From: a virus
IMG/VR virus record: IMGVR_UViG_3300025137_003955
Span: 1 to 62,176 of that record
Strand: one strand, 5' to 3'
Length of the DNA stretch: 62,176 nt
The notes under the pieces were generated by a model. That model was not told the DNA's origin, made no database searches, and worked only from the letters and a program-made list of their open reading frames with translations. The position numbers were made by a program, and so were the translations under genes. This document shows, in pieces, positions 25,408 to 33,612 of this stretch (position 1 is its first letter; each line of letters begins with the position of its first letter).

Positions 25408-26514
25408 ATGGAAACATTAAACGTAAGAGCAAAATCAGTAAAGCCAATTATTTTAAGGGCTTTAAAGGTTAACAGACCAATTTTTATCTGGGGAGCACCT
25501 GGAATTGGTAAATCAGAATTAGTACAAGGACTAGTTGACGAAGGTGAACTAGGAAATGCATTAATGATTGATATGAGGTTGGCATTATTAGAGCCAACAG
25601 ATCTAAGAGGATATCCTTTTAGAAACCCTGAAAACAATCAAATGGAATGGAGCCCACCAAGTGACTTGCCTAGTCAAGACCTTGCCGCTTCATATGACAA
25701 TGTGGTATTGTTTTTGGACGAACTTAATTCAGCACCTCCTAGTGTACAGGCGGCGGCTTATCAATTAGTTCTTAACAGACGTATTGGACAATACATATTG
25801 CCTGACAATGTTAAGATTGTAGCCGCAGGTAACCGTGAGACTGATAGAGGTGTTACTTACAGAATGCCGGCACCGTTGGCTAACAGGTTTAGACATGTTA
25901 ATATGGAAGTAAACTTTGAAGACTGGTCTCAATGGGCTATGAAGAATACAGTACATCCTGATGTAATTGGGTATCTTAGTTTTTCTAAAGGCGATCTTTT
26001 TGACTTTGATCCTAAAAGTAGTTCACAATCATTTGCAACACCAAGAAGTTGGACTTTTGTAAGTGAGATGTTAGCCGCAGATGGATTTGATAGTGCTGAT
26101 GGCTTTGAACAAAAAGCCGAGATAGCAGGTGCTATTGGTGAAGGAATGGCAATTAAGTTTGTAGAACACAGAAGGATTGCTTCTAAACTTCCTAACCCTG
26201 ATCAAATTATTGGCGGAGAAGTTAAGAACTTAGACAATAAGTTGTCTAAAGAGATTTCAGCCAAGTATTCACTTGTAGTTGGACTTGCATATGAACTAAA
26301 CGAAATGTTTAAAGATGCTGGTATTGACGACAAGTTCAGAAAGGCACTTAATAATGTTGTTAGATTTAGTTATGACAACTTTGAGCCTGAAATGGTTGTG
26401 TTTTTGTTTAAAACAATCATGAAGGATTATCAGATCAGGTTCAACGTAAGAACTGATCTTGATAAAGAACTTCATAAAACATTTAGTGAGAGGTACACAA
26501 AATATATAGCCTAA
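25408..26514 (+). CDS. MoxR-family AAA+ ATPase
   Basis: 368 residues. Walker A is WGAPGIGKSE (~28-37) and Walker B LFLDELNSA (~99-107). Sensor 1 is VAAGNRE near 133, with an Arg finger region PLANRFRHV near 153. MoxR ATPases act as chaperones that insert cofactors or remodel complexes with VWA-domain partners. Such a partner is encoded at 27449, two genes downstream. The target is unknown. A structured RNA and strong terminator follow. Confidence 0.88.
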   Translation: METLNVRAKSVKPIILRALKVNRPIFIWGAPGIGKSELVQGLVDEGELGNALMIDMRLALLEPTDLRGYPFRNPENNQMEWSPPSDLPSQDLAASYDNVVLFLDELNSAPPSVQAAAYQLVLNRRIGQYILPDNVKIVAAGNRETDRGVTYRMPAPLANRFRHVNMEVNFEDWSQWAMKNTVHPDVIGYLSFSKGDLFDFDPKSSSQSFATPRSWTFVSEMLAADGFDSADGFEQKAEIAGAIGEGMAIKFVEHRRIASKLPNPDQIIGGEVKNLDNKLSKEISAKYSLVVGLAYELNEMFKDAGIDDKFRKALNNVVRFSYDNFEPEMVVFLFKTIMKDYQIRFNVRTDLDKELHKTFSERYTKYIA

Positions 26515-26581
26515 GGGAGAGGCCTATTTCAAAAACTTGAGACCTACCTATGTTACTCCCTACCTAAGAATCTCAAGTTTC
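26515..26581 (+). ncRNA. Candidate 3' UTR or small RNA after moxR
   Basis: AAACTTGAGA (26533-26542) pairs perfectly with TCTCAAGTTT (26571-26580) around a 28-nt loop. AGGGAG (26514-26519) can pair with CTCCCT (26556-26561 region). The strong terminator follows at once. Two stable hairpins ending in a U run look like a small RNA or a protective 3' end. Confidence 0.45.
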
Positions 26582-26608
26582 ATCCCCCAGGCAACTGGGG
26601 GATTTTTT
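26582..26608 (+). terminator. Strong rho-independent terminator
   Basis: Perfect 9-bp stem ATCCCCCAG / CTGGGGGAT, GCAA tetraloop, then six T residues. Confidence 0.95.
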
Positions 26609-26610
26609 AT

Positions 26611-26735
26611 TGAACCGCGTAGTAGAGCGCCTGAAAACAGTAGGGCCAGATGTTACTACAATAAGGCAATAGCCTAGTTGACTGATCCGTTAGTATAGTA
26701 TGTCCTAGAAAGCGGATTTTCTTATATAAAAGGAC
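26611..26735 (+). other. Non-coding intergenic segment with hairpins
   Basis: No ORF. GTAGTA (26619 region) can pair with TACTAC (26653 region), AGGC/GCCT forms a tight hairpin (26664-26674), and ATCCG (26685-26689) pairs with CGGAT (26713-26717) followed by TTTTCTT. It could be a second short RNA; no promoter consensus was found for it. Confidence 0.3.
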
Positions 26736-26743
26736 AATAAATA
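26736..26743 (+). promoter_or_regulatory. Late promoter box with leaderless geometry
   Basis: AATAAATA, then TTAGC, then ATG at 26749. No Shine-Dalgarno fits. Confidence 0.5.
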
Positions 26744-26748
26744 TTAGC

Positions 26749-27402
26749 ATGAATAAGATTTGGTTTTTTGGAGATAGTTGGTGTTGTAGTGCAGAACCAG
26801 GAACATGGGTTGACGAGTTGGCAATACGAACAAACTCGCATATTGCTCATTTGGGATTTGCTGGTAAATCACTTCATACAACTATGCAGGACTTTGTTGA
26901 TAACATACAATTTATTCAGAGCGATGATATTGTAGTTTTTGTTTACACTTCTGTTTTTAGGTGGAGGTTCCAAAATAATTGTTTTAGACAAGGCGTATCA
27001 ACTCGCGAGGACCAAAATCAAGCACATCAAAATATTACAAAAGAGCAATTTGATGCTTATAACAGATACTTGTTATACCTTAGCGACCCACAAGAAGAAG
27101 AGCTTAGGGCGGCTTCTTACATAAGTTATATGTATAATTACCCACTTCCCTGTAAAACAATACATTTACCTGCCTTTGGAGATTTTCCTATAGACTATAT
27201 CCCAGGTTTTAAGACTTTAGAAAACATTGACGCCTCTAATACAGGGAATTTTACTAGTCTTATATGGCAGTTTGAGAAAGATAATAACTTAACATCAGGA
27301 GCAACAAGTAGTTCAATAGACAATCATATGGGAGAGCCCGGCACACCAACAGATGCAGTACCCTATATACTAAAAAATATAGAACATTTACTTGACAAAT
27401 AA
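26749..27402 (+). CDS. SGNH-hydrolase-like protein
   Basis: 217 residues. WFFGDSWCC at the N-terminus is SGNH block I with Ser9 as candidate nucleophile. GFAGKSLHTTMQD offers the Gly block, DIVVFVYTSVFR the third strand, and SSSIDNHMGEPG the C-terminal Asp/His region. SGNH enzymes are esterases, often acting on acyl groups of glycans. It is the plus-strand member of four such proteins in the window. Probably transcribed late without leader. Confidence 0.6.
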   Translation: MNKIWFFGDSWCCSAEPGTWVDELAIRTNSHIAHLGFAGKSLHTTMQDFVDNIQFIQSDDIVVFVYTSVFRWRFQNNCFRQGVSTREDQNQAHQNITKEQFDAYNRYLLYLSDPQEEELRAASYISYMYNYPLPCKTIHLPAFGDFPIDYIPGFKTLENIDASNTGNFTSLIWQFEKDNNLTSGATSSSIDNHMGEPGTPTDAVPYILKNIEHLLDK

Positions 27403-27419
27403 TACTTTTTTGCTATAAT
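27392..27419 (+). promoter_or_regulatory. Early promoter of the VWA gene
   Basis: TTGACA (overlapping the end of the previous gene), 16-bp spacer, TATAAT with TGC extended -10. Confidence 0.85.
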
Positions 27420-27448
27420 AGTTGTATAGTTAAATTAAGGAGTAACTA

Positions 27449-28771
27449 ATGTCAGATACAAAACAAGCAAAAGCAGAACAGCCTAAAGATAGAGTTGCAG
27501 AAGCACTTTATGAAATACCTGAAACTTCGCTTACATCTACAGAAATAGAAGATAAACTTATTAAAGCAAGGATTGAAATGCTTATTTCAGCACCCTTCTT
27601 TGGTAACTTAGCAACTAGACTTAGATTTAAAGATGCAACAGAATGGTGCCCTACTCTTGCTACTGACGGCAGATACTTTTACTATAACAGGAACTTTGTT
27701 GCCGCAATGAGCGACGCTGAAATTGTATTTGGAATTGGACACGAAGTATTACATTGTGTTTATGATCATTTCGACGTTATCAGACGTGGCGACAGAGACC
27801 CACGTTTATGGAATATTGCTAACGACTATGTTATTAATGCAGACTTAATTGATGCTAAGATAGGCGAGGAGATTAAGTTAGTTAAAATTTGTTTTGATTG
27901 GAAATATCGAGGTATGGTATCAGAAGAAGTTTATGACGACTTATTTGAACAAGCAAAAGAAGAAGGCAGAGTTATGGATATGGAGTCTTTTGATATTCAC
28001 TTAGACAGAGATGACGGTGACGATGACGGAGCAACTGGAGAAGGCGGAGAAGCAAATTCTGAAGGTGGCGATAAAGACGGTCCTGCAAAATATACTGCTG
28101 AAGAGAAAGAAAAGATTTCGCAAGAGTTTAAAAATGCTACAATGCAGGCGGCCAAAGCCGCAGGTGCTGGTAACTTACCCGGTGGAGTTAAAAGAGCATT
28201 AGATCATTTGCTAAACCCTCAGTTAGATTGGAGACAACTAATTGCTATGCAAATCCAAAGTACTATTAGAAGTGACTATACATATCAAACACCAAGCCGT
28301 AAAGGACTTAATGAAGGGTTTTACTTACCTGGTATGGACAGAGAAACAACTATAGACGTTGCAATATCCATGGACGTGTCAGGCTCTATATATGATACAA
28401 TGTTACGTGACTTCCTTTCAGAAGTTAAAGGCATTATGGATCAGTATACAGACTTTAGAATACATTTGTTCTGTTTTGATACTGAAGTACATAATCCAGT
28501 TACATTTACACCACATAATATGGAAGAGTTTTTAGAATACGATATCCAAGGTGGTGGCGGTACTGAGTTTGATTGTGTATTTGATTACATGAAAGAAGCA
28601 GGTATTGTTCCTAAGAAGCACATTATGTTTACAGACGGCTATCCTTGGGGTAGTTGGGGTGACGAAAACTACTGTGATACATTGTTTATTGTGCATGGTT
28701 CCGGATATGGTGGCAAAAGTCCAGTAGCACCGTTTGGAATCACAGTACCTTATACTAGAGAAGATGATTAA
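27449..28771 (+). CDS. VWA-domain protein with HExxH metallopeptidase-like N-domain
   Basis: 440 residues. GIGHEVLHCVYDH (His98-His102) is an HExxH zinc motif in a DUF2201-like N-terminal domain. An acidic Gly-rich linker (~190-220) leads to a C-terminal VWA-like domain with MIDAS MDVSGS (~308-313) and later MFTDG. Such proteins pair with MoxR ATPases, and one is encoded just upstream. Together they may mature or disassemble a protein complex. Whether the peptidase is active is unknown. Confidence 0.82.
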   Translation: MSDTKQAKAEQPKDRVAEALYEIPETSLTSTEIEDKLIKARIEMLISAPFFGNLATRLRFKDATEWCPTLATDGRYFYYNRNFVAAMSDAEIVFGIGHEVLHCVYDHFDVIRRGDRDPRLWNIANDYVINADLIDAKIGEEIKLVKICFDWKYRGMVSEEVYDDLFEQAKEEGRVMDMESFDIHLDRDDGDDDGATGEGGEANSEGGDKDGPAKYTAEEKEKISQEFKNATMQAAKAAGAGNLPGGVKRALDHLLNPQLDWRQLIAMQIQSTIRSDYTYQTPSRKGLNEGFYLPGMDRETTIDVAISMDVSGSIYDTMLRDFLSEVKGIMDQYTDFRIHLFCFDTEVHNPVTFTPHNMEEFLEYDIQGGGGTEFDCVFDYMKEAGIVPKKHIMFTDGYPWGSWGDENYCDTLFIVHGSGYGGKSPVAPFGITVPYTREDD

Positions 28772-29120
28772 ATTTACAAGTATTCTTAGCGACAGAGATT
28801 GGAAAAATCTAGGTGGCAACGAAGTATATGTTGCTATGTTAAGAAACAAAGTAAAGATTGATATACATAAGGGTACTAAAGTAGCAACAAATTCAGACGA
28901 TTTTAGGATTAAATCATCTATAAAAGATGAAAAGCCTTATAAGATGTTTGATATGGTTCTGGATTATCTGAATGAAGTACCTGAAGACCTTGTTTATTAT
29001 GATATAGAAGATGTATATGGACATAAAACTATATATGTATATTTTCATAGTCCCATAGACAAGGAAAACTTTTATCATTACTATAATATGCAATCAGGCA
29101 TAGAAGAAGTAACAAAATAG
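28764..29120 (+). CDS. Hypothetical protein downstream of the VWA gene
   Basis: Start set at ATG 28764, overlapping the VWA stop by 8 nt. 118 residues, alpha/beta, with FTSILSDRDWKNLGG and KTIYVYFHSPIDKENFYHYY. No known motif. Coupling suggests a role with the MoxR-VWA pair. Confidence 0.55.
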   Translation: MIKFTSILSDRDWKNLGGNEVYVAMLRNKVKIDIHKGTKVATNSDDFRIKSSIKDEKPYKMFDMVLDYLNEVPEDLVYYDIEDVYGHKTIYVYFHSPIDKENFYHYYNMQSGIEEVTK

Positions 29121-29153
29121 ACCATTTTTTTAAACTACGAATTAAGTATAGTG

Positions 29154-29160
29154 TTAAATA
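29154..29160 (+). promoter_or_regulatory. Possible late promoter box
   Basis: TTAAATA followed by GTGGT, 37 nt before the ATG at 29197. A weaker match to the late consensus, in a 76-nt gap. Confidence 0.35.
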
Positions 29161-29196
29161 GTGGTATATAAAAAATAATTTTTATTGGAGAATAAA

Positions 29197-29517
29197 ATGG
29201 CTAATAGCAAAAAAACAGAAGCAGAAGCAGTAAACGAAGAAGTTGCTACTGCAGAAACAGAAGCACCAGCAGAAGGTTCAACACCTGAAAGCATTGGATT
29301 ACAAGATCTACAACTCTTAGCACAGATAGTAGACCTTGCTTCACAAAGAGGCGCCTTTAGAGGTAATGAAATGACACAGGTTGGAACAGTTTTTGATAAA
29401 TTAACTACGTTCTTAAACTTTGTAGCAGAGCAAAATGCGGCTAATGAAGAAGCGGAAGCAGATTCAGAAGCAGAAGCACCAGCAGAAGCACCAGCAGAGG
29501 CTCCAACAGGAGAATAA
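29197..29517 (+). CDS. Conserved phage protein with acidic low-complexity ends
   Basis: Start set at ATG 29197 after TTGGAG. 106 residues. A helical core (LQDLQLLAQIVDLASQRGAF, FDKLTTFLNFVAEQ) is flanked by Glu/Ala-rich N- and C-termini with repeated APAEAP. It resembles scaffolding-like or structural phage proteins in composition, but no family is recognised. Confidence 0.6.
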   Translation: MANSKKTEAEAVNEEVATAETEAPAEGSTPESIGLQDLQLLAQIVDLASQRGAFRGNEMTQVGTVFDKLTTFLNFVAEQNAANEEAEADSEAEAPAEAPAEAPTGE

Positions 29518-29518
29518 A

Positions 29519-30103
29519 ATGGCAGTATTAAAACACGTCGGCAAATATGGTGAAAAACCATGTGTAGTAGTTTTCAGAGAAGTACCTAACGAAACTGAAA
29601 ACTGTTTAATTGTTGAAACAACTTCATTAGATGATCAAAAACATGACGATTTAATGAATATTGTGCAAAGTTTAGAAGCTCAGGAATCAAATGAGATTTC
29701 AGAAGTACTAAGCAGAAGACAATTTTCAGATGGTAGTAATGTATTAAATGACTTACATTTTACTAAAAAACTTATTAAAGTTGCTAGTAATTTAGTATTT
29801 TTAACACCTACACCTACTGATAAAATCGCACTATCAGAAGTCAACAGGGAAATAAAAAAAATTGACAGCGGTTCTAATCCACCACTAAACACAGAAGTAA
29901 ATCCTGATGTTGTTATGCAAGAGCAACAAGCAGTTACTTCAGACAGTGGAATGGCAGAAGGATTATTGCAACAAGCAGAACTTATTGAAGGTGATGCAAA
30001 AGCAATGATGGAAGATGCGGCGGCTAAAAAGGCTAAAGCATATGAACTAGACCCTAGCCTAGCACCTAAAAAAGGACCAGGCAGACCACCAAAGCAGTCG
30101 TAG
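29519..30103 (+). CDS. Conserved T4-like phage protein with AT-hook-like tail
   Basis: 194 residues from the ATG overlapping the previous stop. The N-terminus (MAVLKHVGKYGEKPCVVVFRE) resembles a protein common in marine T4-like phages. The C-terminus is Lys/Pro-rich (KKGPGRPPK), like an AT-hook, so DNA contact is possible. Overlaps the next GTG by one base. Role unknown, possibly virion assembly. Confidence 0.6.
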   Translation: MAVLKHVGKYGEKPCVVVFREVPNETENCLIVETTSLDDQKHDDLMNIVQSLEAQESNEISEVLSRRQFSDGSNVLNDLHFTKKLIKVASNLVFLTPTPTDKIALSEVNREIKKIDSGSNPPLNTEVNPDVVMQEQQAVTSDSGMAEGLLQQAELIEGDAKAMMEDAAAKKAKAYELDPSLAPKKGPGRPPKQS

Positions 30104-30432
30104 TGTCACAGGGTCCTGCCCGAATTATAGTACTCGGGAGATCTAAAAATAGATCCAAACAGATCAATAATTTCCTGAGTGAGATATTTACTCAGGAGAT
30201 TCCTGCTGAGTTTGTTAGTACTGTTACATTACGATATGAGGACGGTACTGAATCACAAATAAAAAACATAGAAAATGATATAATTATTGAGGATCTTAAC
30301 TGGATACTTAAAAAAACTGATGTAGACAGAGTTGTAGAAGAGATAGAAATAATTGTAGAATTAGATGTTATTCAAAATAAAATCACTAGCCAAGCAAACA
30401 CGTTGCTTAATAAATATTTCACAGACGAGTAG
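30103..30432 (+). CDS. Hypothetical protein (GTG start)
   Basis: 109 residues starting at GTG that overlaps the previous TAG. Basic N-terminus (ARIIVLGRSKNRSKQINNFL) and acidic C-terminal half. No family recognised. Confidence 0.55.
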   Translation: MSQGPARIIVLGRSKNRSKQINNFLSEIFTQEIPAEFVSTVTLRYEDGTESQIKNIENDIIIEDLNWILKKTDVDRVVEEIEIIVELDVIQNKITSQANTLLNKYFTDE

Positions 30433-30460
30433 TTGACAAATCATATAAATTTGCTATAAT
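30433..30460 (+). promoter_or_regulatory. Early promoter of the SWIM gene
   Basis: TTGACA, 16-bp spacer, TATAAT with TGC extended -10, immediately after the previous stop. Confidence 0.85.
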
Positions 30461-30485
30461 ATATAGTAAATGTTAGGAGTAACAT

Positions 30486-30815
30486 ATGATTGAGATACTA
30501 CAAGAAGTCACTGATTGGGGCAAATATAAAGTAAATAATGGTGTATACCACATTAATGGTGCTGGTAAACTTATAGCCTATCAACGTAACAAAGATTCAG
30601 AGGTACAAATATTAAATGTGCCTAGTAACCAATTTAGTAAATCGAGACGTAAATTTGTTAAGATAGGCGAACGTGCTGAAGAGTTGGCTAGCCATATTGT
30701 TAAAGTAGAAGGTTCTAATGGTGCTGTTTATCTAATTGATACAGATAAAAAGACTTGTACTTGTCCTGGTTTTACATTTAGAGGTACTTGTAAACATATT
30801 AAAGAATATCTTTAA
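30486..30815 (+). CDS. SWIM zinc-finger protein
   Basis: 109 residues. The C-terminal KTCTCPGFTFRGTCKHIKEY carries CxC...CxH, the SWIM zinc-binding signature, near 89-105. The N-terminal ~80 residues look like a small beta-rich domain. SWIM domains bind DNA or protein. It is the last early gene before the strand switch and its 3' end overlaps the convergent SGNH gene by 17 nt. Confidence 0.75.
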   Translation: MIEILQEVTDWGKYKVNNGVYHINGAGKLIAYQRNKDSEVQILNVPSNQFSKSRRKFVKIGERAEELASHIVKVEGSNGAVYLIDTDKKTCTCPGFTFRGTCKHIKEYL

Positions 30816-31656
30816 TTTTAGGAATAGCAATTTCCGTTGCCCACCTTTTATGTGCATCTGCACTTAAATGATGACAATGATTATGATTAGGATTACCAAC
30901 AGGGTCTTCCATAGTCTCAAAATCCCAAGCCAAAGCATCAGCAATACCTGTATATAATTGTAAGCTCTTCTCTGGCACAAAATCGTAAGTTAAACCGTCT
31001 ATGTAATACTGATGTTTCTGCTCATCAGTTAGTTTATAACGTTCTTGTATGTTTTGTTTCCAGTTAAATGTATTTGGACAAAATAGGAACGGTACATTTG
31101 CTCTTTGCATTTGATTTACAGCACTTTCCATCATATAGTATTGTTTGTGTGCCTCTAGATCTGTATCATATAAATTTATATAGAAAGTTTTCATACTTTC
31201 CCATTGTGCCTTGTTCATATGAGCAGGTAAATCGTCCCACCAAACACAGGCTTCTTCATATGTTCTAGAGAAGTCATCATATGTAACTAATCCAGTCATA
31301 CTTTGATGCATTATAGTAGGCTCTATATCTGGATAGCAAGGGTGGTTCCATTCGTTAGTAAAAAACTTATCAACATTATAGTCTGATTGTTTTAAGCCTT
31401 TTTCTATTTCGTATAAGTTGCCACGGTGGTTCCAATCAAATCTGTCTGGCGTTGTCCAATTAACAACTATAAAGTCAGGATTTAAATTTTTAATTGCATA
31501 GTCTATTTGTAATCTTATATTAAAATTACTTCCGCCTACTCTTGCAATGTTTTGATATTCCCAGCCAAGTTCGTTAGATATAAAATAGCCATATTCTGTA
31601 TCAGGATATGCATAATCTCTACTACTCCAACTGCAACCGCAAACTACTAATTTCAT
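30799..31656 (-). CDS. SGNH-hydrolase-like protein, paralogue A
   Basis: 285 residues. VVCGCSWSSRD gives the nucleophile Ser block, ARVGGSNFNIRLQ the Gly/Asn region, DFIVVNWTTPDRFDWN the third block, and CHHLSADAHKRWA the C-terminal His. It is clearly related to the protein at 32761-33612 (same GCSWSSRD and NWT.P.R..WN motifs). Its start lies 5 nt from a late box. Likely a glycan-associated esterase; substrate unknown. Confidence 0.6.
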   Translation of the reverse strand: MKLVVCGCSWSSRDYAYPDTEYGYFISNELGWEYQNIARVGGSNFNIRLQIDYAIKNLNPDFIVVNWTTPDRFDWNHRGNLYEIEKGLKQSDYNVDKFFTNEWNHPCYPDIEPTIMHQSMTGLVTYDDFSRTYEEACVWWDDLPAHMNKAQWESMKTFYINLYDTDLEAHKQYYMMESAVNQMQRANVPFLFCPNTFNWKQNIQERYKLTDEQKHQYYIDGLTYDFVPEKSLQLYTGIADALAWDFETMEDPVGNPNHNHCHHLSADAHKRWATEIAIPKIKDIL

Positions 31657-31661
31657 ACTAC

Positions 31662-31669
31662 TATTTACT
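31662..31669 (-). promoter_or_regulatory. Divergent late promoter box, minus strand
   Basis: AGTAAATA, then GTAGT, then the ATG at 31656. It shares bases 31668-31669 with the plus-strand box of the divergent gene. Confidence 0.5.
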
Positions 31670-31675
31670 TAAATA
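31668..31675 (+). promoter_or_regulatory. Divergent late promoter box, plus strand
   Basis: CTTAAATA, then TATGT, then ATG at 31681. Same 5-nt spacing as the minus-strand box, inside a 24-bp gap. Confidence 0.45.
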
Positions 31676-31680
31676 TATGT

Positions 31681-32793
31681 ATGGACAAAATTTATATTGG
31701 TTATGACCAGCATAACAAATTCACTATGGAAGACAATCTTTCCAGGTGTTTTGGTAATACTGATTACTTTACCTCTACAGATGTAATAATGATAGAGGGC
31801 AAGTATATATACCATTTAATACTGACTGCTATGTTAGACGCAGACTATGTGTTTGATATAAGCGATAAAGTTGTGCAAGATATACAAGATGACAAGTGTT
31901 TCCTGCTCTTTGATTACACTTTTGAGAGCAGGAACACTAGCATACAGCATGAGTACGACCAGTATAAAAGCATAATAGACAACACTTTAAGCAAGTATAA
32001 CATACAAAAACCCTACATATATGTAGACGGTAATCCCTATAACAGGCACGAGCTTGACTTATATTTTAACAGATTTGTTGTTGAAGTAGGCAGGGCATGT
32101 TTACACTCTGTTACAGACGATAGTGATGTTATGGTGTTTGAAGCGGACCAATCTTTTGCAGAACGTGAGTATAAAGTGTCTAGTTTTAACAGACGTCCGG
32201 ATGAAAACAGAGCAAACTTTGTTGATGCATTTAAAAACAATGCTGATGTATTATGTACACTGGGCAAACCAGATATTCAAGACATAGATTATTATTCAGA
32301 ACGGTTTCCTGACTTAGTTCCTATGTTACCCATGGAATATGATTTAAGTTTAGACTTAGATGTACCTAATTTAGTAAGCATAATGGGTTGGGAGTTACAG
32401 CAAGTAAGTTATATACAAGTAGTAAATGAAAGTTTGTTCCATTATGACAAGTATCACATGTTTATAAACGAAAAAACATTAAAGCCTATTGCTTGTTTGC
32501 AACCTTTTATTATAAACGGTATGCCTGGTAGTTTAGCTCACTTACATGAGTTAGGATTTAAAACTTTTAGTAATTGGTGGGACGAAAGTTATGATACCGA
32601 AACAGATCAAATAAAACGTTCTGATAAAATTATAGATATAGTTACTGATTTGTCTAAATTAAGTCATACAGAATTAATAGACATGTTAAAGGGTATGCAT
32701 GAAACTTTACTGCATAACAGAAGTTTGTTAGTTTCTTTACCTAGAAGCCACTCTATAGATTTATATAATCAGATCGTCAATACTGGGTATTAG
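31681..32793 (+). CDS. GT10-like (fucosyltransferase-type) glycosyltransferase
   Basis: 370 residues. The C-terminal FINEKTLKPIACLQPFIINGMPGSL...GFKTFSNWWDESYD (~260-305) follows the donor-site pattern EK...A...Q.PFI..G.PG.L of GT10-like and related phage/bacterial transferases. The N-terminal part is divergent. It is the only plus-strand gene in the island and sits between two paralogous minus-strand SGNH genes. Its 3' end overlaps the downstream convergent gene by 33 nt. The donor is not determined. Confidence 0.6.
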   Translation: MDKIYIGYDQHNKFTMEDNLSRCFGNTDYFTSTDVIMIEGKYIYHLILTAMLDADYVFDISDKVVQDIQDDKCFLLFDYTFESRNTSIQHEYDQYKSIIDNTLSKYNIQKPYIYVDGNPYNRHELDLYFNRFVVEVGRACLHSVTDDSDVMVFEADQSFAEREYKVSSFNRRPDENRANFVDAFKNNADVLCTLGKPDIQDIDYYSERFPDLVPMLPMEYDLSLDLDVPNLVSIMGWELQQVSYIQVVNESLFHYDKYHMFINEKTLKPIACLQPFIINGMPGSLAHLHELGFKTFSNWWDESYDTETDQIKRSDKIIDIVTDLSKLSHTELIDMLKGMHETLLHNRSLLVSLPRSHSIDLYNQIVNTGY

Positions 32794-33612
32794 TTTTTCT
32801 GCATAAGCCTTGTGAGCTAGAGGTGATATGTGACTGCTAAGGAATCTGCCAGGGTTTTCATCGTAAGTATTATACAATTTACTATCAACTTCTGATAACA
32901 TACTTGCAACACCATCAATTTTATTCTTTTCAGGTATCATATCCCATAATGGATAGTAACTATCTTTTAGTATTTTTTGTGGATCAGTCTCACCACGCAA
33001 TGTTTGTAAATCATGTAAAAAATCTAATGTGTTAGGGCTCATTAAATACGGAATATTGTGTTTTTCTAATTCGTGTATTGCACTTTGCATGATATAAATT
33101 TGTTTATGGCACTCTAATGCAGTATCATATAAATTTGTATAATAATGTCTTAATGCTTTCCAGTTTTGCTCTGTACATGTATTAGGCATAATAGGATATA
33201 CTTCGCATACTTCCTCAAAACTTAAATTTAAATCTTCACAGAATAAACTTTGGAATGTACTAAAGGCTATTGTAGGATCTATGTGTTCTCCAGCAGGATG
33301 ACGCTCATCGTCAGGAGAATGCTCACCTGTTCTATAAGTTACTTGCTTGATTCCTTGTAAGGGATTGTATTCCTTACCTGCAAAGTTCCATTCTATTCTT
33401 GCAGGATTAGTCCAATTAATAATCATTATATCTGGACTAAGATTTTCTATAGCATGTTGTATTTGTAGTCTTATAATAAAGTTACTTGCACTTATTACAG
33501 CAGTATTTTTATATTCCCAACCATAATGATCTGCAACTAATTGTCCGAATTCCACACCAGGACATTTGCGATCTCTACTGCTCCAACTACAGCCACTAAC
33601 TACTAGATTCAT
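32761..33612 (-). CDS. SGNH-hydrolase-like protein, paralogue B
   Basis: 283 residues. VVSGCSWSSRD is the nucleophile block, AVISASNFIIRLQ the second, and IIWNTNPAR-like IINWTNPARIEWN the third. SSHISPLAHKAY holds the C-terminal His. It is a close homologue of the 30799 gene. Overlaps the upstream kinase gene by 17 nt, so it is the last gene of a long minus-strand operon. Confidence 0.6.
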   Translation of the reverse strand: MNLVVSGCSWSSRDRKCPGVEFGQLVADHYGWEYKNTAVISASNFIIRLQIQHAIENLSPDIMIINWTNPARIEWNFAGKEYNPLQGIKQVTYRTGEHSPDDERHPAGEHIDPTIAFSTFQSLFCEDLNLSFEEVCEVYPIMPNTCTEQNWKALRHYYTNLYDTALECHKQIYIMQSAIHELEKHNIPYLMSPNTLDFLHDLQTLRGETDPQKILKDSYYPLWDMIPEKNKIDGVASMLSEVDSKLYNTYDENPGRFLSSHISPLAHKAYAEKLIPSIDDLII

